A stretch of 64,000 bases of DNA from Epiperipatus broadwayi (Eukaryota; Onychophora; Udeonychophora; Euonychophora; Peripatidae): positions 7,397,100-7,461,099 of the forward strand of contig JAQFVV010000022.1 of the NCBI GenBank assembly GCA_028023455.1, in the 5' to 3' direction. Of this stretch, positions 58,662 to 64,000 are shown one piece after another. The notes under the pieces were generated by a model. The model was not told the DNA's origin and searched no databases. It saw only the letters and a list, made by a program, of their open reading frames with translations. Both the position numbers and the translations under genes were made by a program. The stretch's first letter is position 1; every line of letters begins with the position of its first letter.

Positions 58662-60941
58662 TACAATTGTATACAGACGCTATAAAAATAAATGCTGATT
58701 TAATAATATATTGTATTTTTTCTTGTTCACAATCACTAGGGTTCTTGCAATCCTAAAACTAGCTTAGGACTAATGATAACTGACATATCTTGTGTGGATA
58801 TCTATATAACTCGTTTTGAAATTATTTGAATAGCGCTAAGGTAATAAAAAGTCATCTTTAAATTCCACTTTATAGATTTTATGATGACAATGACTAGTTT
58901 AATGATGGCCAGTATATTCAAGATATTAGATAACTCAGAGCAGTGTTAATGATCAGCGTTGATGTAGTGATGCCAAGATTCTTGATATAGAATAAATGTT
59001 ATAGTTATTTTTAGCACTTATATATGTGATTGCAGCAGAATTATACTCCATGTTTAGCAATGGCTTGAGGATGATTAGTAAAAGGTTTTATAGTTTTTAA
59101 AATTTCGTTGCAAAGGATATTAATTGATTGTTAATTTCTTGACATTAATACTCTGTTAATGATAGTTGTTGATGTTGCTATGTTTATCATTTATCATTAC
59201 TTATATTGACTTCTGATGCTGATTTTTTTCTCATCTTTATTTGTTGTGTTTTATTCATTTATTGTTGTTTATTTGATTCACCCCCCAACCCTTTTGTTCC
59301 ATATTATTACAGTATATAAATATTACATCGCAGCCTGCATGCTTAAACAAACCAATAAAATATTAGCAATCTGTTGTTAAAGCAACACTATAATTAGGCG
59401 ATAAATGGAATCCACTTACTACTCTAAGATTTTAAAATAAACTAATTAAAAGCAGTGATTGATTTTGAAATTAAATCTGTGTAGAAGTAGTGTTGCCTTG
59501 ACAACAGATTACTGCTATTCCATTGGCTTATTTAAACATTGCAACTGCACTATGTAATTAGTGTAGAATAACCCAGCTATTAACACACTATGGTTTAATA
59601 TATATATATGAACTTTACATGTACTCTGAGCAATAAATCATTTAATTAGTTTATATATTGACATATTTTATGATAAAATGTTCATAGGCAACATAACTTT
59701 TTGTCAAATTATTGATCAGTATATGAATATCTATGTATTCTTAATAAATGGTAGAACAAAGAGGGAAAATAATCTTTTCCTTCATTGTTTTTCTCTGGAA
59801 AGATGTTATAGAGATCTTTGTCCTGCAGTAACTTATTAAGGCATTTCACCTCTTTATCTTATTCAAACTTTAAAGAAAGAAAAAATATATACTAATACCC
59901 GTTATCACAGTTTCTATAAATAAAAATTTTATATAGTATTGAAAAGTATTTTATTTATTCTAAATTCAAGTACAATAATATATATACTTAGTCATATTTT
60001 AGAAAAGTGAATTATTTATTCAGGATTTGTCTTTTTTATTTCATACATAGAATTTAACATGCATATCAAGTTCCTTAAAATAATGGATAAAATTTTAAAT
60101 ATTCAGTAAAAACTACATGTTAATTGGTTATCTTCTGTGACTGAAAGTTACCTGAGAAGTAATAATTTACTCTGCTTCAGGATGCCTCATATAATCCAAT
60201 CTAAACTTCTAAAAACTTTTTTTAAAGCTGCTGAAATAATTTTGGAGACATTGAATCATCCCGACAAACACTTTTTCTAATTTTGAAGAGTGAAAAGTTA
60301 TTTGTCAGATATTCTAGAATGATCTATCTATCACTCATTTGTTTTTTTGTTTTTTTGCTTGCTCAAAGATAAATTCATATTGTGATAATGAGTCGATTCA
60401 TCTTTTGCTATACACTTTTATAATGAATCATCATTTATGATATGACCAAAATAGGCTAACTTCAGATTATTTTTATTCTGGAATAGTGTATGAAAATGAG
60501 TTTTGACCTTTGGATTTGGATAGTCTGCAGTGACTGGAAGTCTGCCTTCTTTTATATCTGTAAATCATTTGGGTATATCATGATAAATGATTTTTTTCCT
60601 TGTGTTTTTTATAAAAGTGGGCTAGCGATATCTAAAGAAGACAGTAATTGGTCAGTCTGTGACTGCTGAATCCTATAACTTAGTCTGGATATTTGAACTT
60701 CATTCAATGAGGAAATTTGCATATACATTCTTTGACTTTGGTCTTTCTGCATAGTGGCTGGACATTCAAATCTGGATGATACTTTCTAATTCCATGCCAA
60801 TCTATCCAGCATTGTTTGGTAAATGAATATCTAATGATTTTTATTTGTAGGGTTAGGAAAATTCCAAACAATAAGTCAGTCAGATGAGAGCCAATAATCT
60901 GACAGTGACAACTGTAATATTAGATAAAAATTTTATATCAC
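58662..60941. other. Intergenic DNA with a possible conserved non-coding block
   Basis: No gene is supported. At 59366-59512 an inverted pair of RFX X-box-like motifs (GTTGCCTTGACAAC and GTTGTTAAAGCAAC) sits in sequence of higher complexity than its surroundings. The rest is AT-rich. Confidence 0.4.
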
Positions 60942-60954
60942 TACATACACTTTA
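60942..60954 (+). repeat. Left TSD TACATACACTTTA
   Basis: The 13-mer is repeated exactly at 61164-61176 and brackets a hammerhead-family insertion. Confidence 0.9.
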
Positions 60955-61163
60955 AAATAGGCAAAACTCTCTCCATACAGTAGCGCCACTCTAAGCAAGA
61001 CAGAGTAACCAATGGATGCCAGAAGGCTTGTGCATAAAATCCCTATCTAGTGCCTAGTCATCCAATATCCCCAAACTAGTTTCTGGCTTATGGCCTTCGT
61101 CAGTGAGGAGCCTTGGATCTGAGAGCAAACATGGAAGATAGTGATCATGTGATGTTTTAAGGT
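60955..61163. mobile_element. Hammerhead-family insertion, short composite form
   Basis: The 209-bp insertion starts AAAATAGGCAAAACTCTC and runs forward through the monomer to just past the ribozyme (GATCTGAGAGCA). It ends with a short inverted end segment (TGATCATGTGATGTTTTAAG). Its outer ends are the same pair as in the other two insertions. A 13-bp exact TSD flanks it. Confidence 0.88.
61060..61118 (-). ncRNA. Hammerhead ribozyme (type I), intact core, GUU cleavage site
   Basis: Minus strand: ATCCAA, TCCTCA, CTGACGA, GGC-CATAA-GCC, GAAA, AC-TA-GT, then T, then TGGGGA and TTGGAT. All core positions are intact. The cleavage triplet is GTT instead of GTC, which is allowed but usually slower. 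Both stem I helices pair fully. Confidence 0.8.
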
Positions 61164-63399
61164 TACATACACTTTAACTAACTGAATAAAAATTATTTTC
61201 AGATACCTATCTTCAAGTATTTGAAGTTTGTAATAAAACAAAAGTTTTAAGTATATTAATATGGTGCAAGGGGGGGGGATGGGATGGATTTATATTAACG
61301 GTACTATGTAGTTTGTATTTTTAAAGAAGAGATACATTATTCTTTAATTAAACTTAAATTATATATCTTGGATGAAAACATACCTAATCTAATAAATGAT
61401 TAGTAATAATCAATACTGTATTTATCTAAAGAAAATGATGTCAGACATGTGAAGGCTAGCTACTGTCACATGTAGATTAAATTGTATCAATTTGATATTG
61501 ATAACTACTGAACAAAAATAATGAGGACGTGAGAGATTGTAACCCATACCAAAAGAAGATTGCTGGTTTGGTATGAAATGCATCTTGGGATGTCATCTAT
61601 TTCTGATGCCTTTCTATATTCAAAATATGTATGATAGAACGAAAAAGGATAGAATTGAATTTATGATACTATATTATATTAATCTCTAAGTTTAAAATTT
61701 ATATCTGAGCTAAAAATGACATGATATATCTAATCTCACAAATGATTAATAATAGTCATTAATGCATTTTTTAAAAGAAGATATTTTGAAATATATGTGC
61801 AAAAAAATTTCCATTTGTAGATTAAATTGTAGAAACTGTAACATGATGCAACTTTTACAGCTGTTGACAAGAATTTTTATACATCTATAGTACTAAACAT
61901 ATGACTTAGCCTCAACTTTTACTCTTCATGTTATTAATTTAAAGGCAGTATTTATGGGTGCCTTTGTAATATTGTAAATAGAGCATCCATCTCCCATATA
62001 TGATCTGGAGTTTAAGTTTGGATTGGATATTTTAGCTAGTAAGCAGACATATCTTGTTTTTTTTTTCAGGTAGTTGACTTATGGATAACTAGTTAGCCAT
62101 ATAGTATTTGTTAAATAACTCGATATCTAGCTATTACTAGATAAAGTTGAAATGGCAATAAATCTGGGTTTATCAGATGAATAGTGGGGTTTGTATCATT
62201 AAATAGTATTTGTTTAGATAGAACATTATTACTGATCTGCCTAACTCAGATTGACCTGTGATCTTTACCCTTAACTCTTAGGTAATGAATCTATTATTTA
62301 ACTTTACTTTTTATAGGTAAGTAGAAAACAGTATTATCAGAAACTAATCAGACTTTCAAGTATTAAATATTAATTATTCCTTATTAGCTCAAAAATAATA
62401 AGTAGATTTTGCAAAAACCTGTTCTATATGTATTTTTTTTTATATATCAATTGTATCTCTTACACTGAATGTATACTTTTTTATTTTTTTTCTCTAGTAT
62501 TTTATTTTGCTTTATTTATTTTCTTTACATTTTTATTATGTTTGATTACTAATATCTGTCTTGTGCATAGCAATATAGAATGTTGTTTACCATGTTAAGC
62601 ATTCAATGACTTCCTCTGTTTGCTTTCAACATCTGCATTAGGAGCAGTAATTTACTGTATTTATTCTCCAGAGTCATCTAGTGCAGGTTTGAGTAATCAA
62701 TGGACACTTAATGATAGTGCTATATCCAAATCCACAGAGTAGTTTCTAGTTACATTTAGGGTTTCTTGATTTCTTAAGTTTATAATTAATGACTTTGAAA
62801 TAAATATATTGAATAATAGCTAACACAAATGTAGAATATTGCTATTCGTCGTTAATTTCAATCATTCCAACAGCAAAACATTTAAAATTGCACAGAAGAA
62901 ATAAAATATAAACTACTTTCATGTTTCAAATCTAATAAATAATTAAAAATACTAGGATTTTAAAAATTGAATCAAGTATGAAAACACTCAACGTGTTTCT
63001 GAGAAATAGCCAATAATATTTCTTGTGTTAAAAAATATAGCTAGATTAATCATTTATATAATTAATTGATGTCATTATTAAAAAAAAATGAAAATTCCAA
63101 AACTATAAGGATAATATTGTTATTGGAATCTGATGTGGATACAATATGTAAATGAAAACTCGATGGAATAAAAATAGACATAGATTGCTTATACTCTGAC
63201 ATTGTAGTGATTAACAAAGGAAGTAAAGTGGACTAGAAGATTTCTTCAGTAGAAAGCACTGTTTTATTTGGGCCATGGTCAATAAAGAAATGATATGACA
63301 TCTAAAGATTTTCATTGGAACAACAGATATCATTTGGATTCCATTCACTATCTGAGCACTTTTAATTAAGTGAAAAATAAATTGAAAAGTTGTATGATG
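61164..63399. other. Intergenic DNA, no gene seen
   Basis: The right TSD is at 61164-61176. A G run is at 61269-61278. A decayed hammerhead-family copy lies near 62655-62755 (ATCTAGTGCAGGTTTGAGTA, ATCAATGGACACTTAATG). The rest is AT-rich with no supported exon. Confidence 0.45.
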
Positions 63400-63410
63400 A
63401 CTTATAGGAG
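63400..63410 (+). repeat. Left TSD ACTTATAGGAG
   Basis: The 11-mer is repeated exactly at 63830-63840 around the hammerhead composite. Confidence 0.9.
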
Positions 63411-63829
63411 ATTAAAACAGGCAAAACTCTATACATATTGCCACTCAGTGCAAGCCCGAGTGATCAATGGATGCTGGAAGGCTTGTGCCTAAAATCCCCA
63501 TCTAGTGCTTATTCATCCAATATCCCCAGATTTGTTTCTGGCTTGTGACCTTCATCAGTAAGGATCCTTGGATCTGAGAACACTGCACCTAGATCTTAGG
63601 ATCTAATGTGACCCTCCAGCAGGCTTCTCACTGATGGAGGACACAAGCCAGAAGCTAGTCTGGGATATTGGAGGAGTAGGCACTAGATGGGGATTTTACG
63701 CACAAGCCTTCTGGCATTTATTGATTACTCTGGCTTGCACTGAGTGGCAATATGTATAGAGAGAGTTTTGCCTGTTTTAATAACAGTTATAAGCAAGCAT
63801 AAGAAATGGTGATCACGTGATGTTTATTC
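63411..63829. mobile_element. Hammerhead-family head-to-head dimer insertion
   Basis: The 419-bp insertion starts ATTAAAACAGGCAAAACTC and runs forward to about 63626 (CCCTCCAGCAG). It then continues as a reverse copy from GCTTCTCACTGATGG to GTGATGTTTATTC. It ends at the same terminus as the other insertions. An exact 11-bp TSD flanks it. Confidence 0.9.
63515..63573 (-). ncRNA. Hammerhead ribozyme (type I), CUGAUGA core, AUC cleavage site
   Basis: Minus strand: ATCCAA, TCCTTA, canonical CTGATGA, GGT-CACAA-GCC, GAAA, a stem III read as AC-AA-AT, C, TGGGGA, TTGGAT. Changes in stem I keep pairing through G-U wobbles. Stem III has one mismatched pair, so activity is uncertain. The partner copy in the reverse half (63626-63670) has CTGATGG and GAAG and is dead. 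Confidence 0.7.
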
Positions 63830-63840
63830 ACTTATAGGAG

Positions 63841-64000
63841 AAATTGACACAGTTTAAATGCAGGTCTTAATTTTAACAATCAGTATTTGAAATACCAAGT
63901 TGGAATTAGAAAGCATTGACATTAGACTATATTGGAAAGAAGAAATGAATAGAGAATGATTAATACATTTTTGTTATTTTAATATTTTTTTATATTGTCA
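63841..64000. other. AT-rich intergenic end of window
   Basis: Nothing recognisable after the right TSD. Confidence 0.5.

Noticed and set aside
1-64000. CRISPR arrays, bacterial promoters, ribosome binding sites, rRNA genes
   Set aside because: None seen. Intron-containing nicastrin exons, a eukaryotic tRNA and LINEs show the DNA is metazoan nuclear.

Overview
The window is AT-rich animal DNA made mostly of introns and transposable elements. I find no bacterial-style operons. The main host gene is NCSTN (nicastrin, the ectodomain subunit of gamma-secretase) on the minus strand. Its first four coding exons lie at 50620-50683, 37407-37499, 25591-25714 and 18720-18853. Splice sites and intron phases agree, and the joined exons read from the signal peptide through the N-terminal ectodomain. 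The remaining exons must lie beyond position 1, so about 1-18719 is probably intron 4. The only other host gene I can support is a tRNA-Arg(ACG) at 51332-51404 (minus), upstream of the nicastrin promoter. Large introns full of LINEs, Penelope-like, hAT, pogo/Tigger and LTR relics suggest an invertebrate with a large AT-rich genome. I cannot name the lineage.

The most unusual content is a repeat family with a monomer of about 450 bp that carries a type I hammerhead ribozyme. It resembles the HHR-bearing small retroposons of animals (retrozymes) and Penelope pLTRs. Three insertions keep clear target-site duplications (1986-3616, 60955-61163, 63411-63829). All three are head-to-head composites with the same two termini. 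One ribozyme (3452-3510) has an intact core, both stem I helices, stem II and a GUC cleavage site. The 1.63-kb insertion splits a LINE endonuclease gene, and removing it with one TSD copy restores that reading frame across the junction. An older, eroded array of the same layout sits at about 29330-30340.

Layout: 1-4010, LINE endonuclease split by the hammerhead array; 7440-8010, hAT relic; 8255-10303, RTE-type LINE with a 12-bp TSD; 10558-18652, imperfect inverted duplication of about 8 kb centred near 16094, ending about 70 bp from exon 4; 18720-18853, NCSTN exon 4; 19251-25400, hairpin, LINE relics and an unassigned candidate exon; 25591-25714, NCSTN exon 3; 26839-27917, Tigger-like element; 29330-34800, hammerhead relics and two LINEs; 37069-37170, young palindromic MITE; 37407-37499, NCSTN exon 2; 46760-47640, head-to-head Penelope GIY-YIG fragments; 47993-50174, TIR element with internal degenerate tandem repeats; 50620-50780, NCSTN exon 1 and promoter; 51332-51404, tRNA-Arg; 53008-55582, pol-less LTR retrotransposon with gag and a coiled coil; 58481-58661, perfect 76-bp-arm palindrome; 60955-63829, two more hammerhead composites.

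Family assignments rest on motifs read by eye. No database search or structure program was run. Element boundaries are exact only where a TSD or splice site is quoted.
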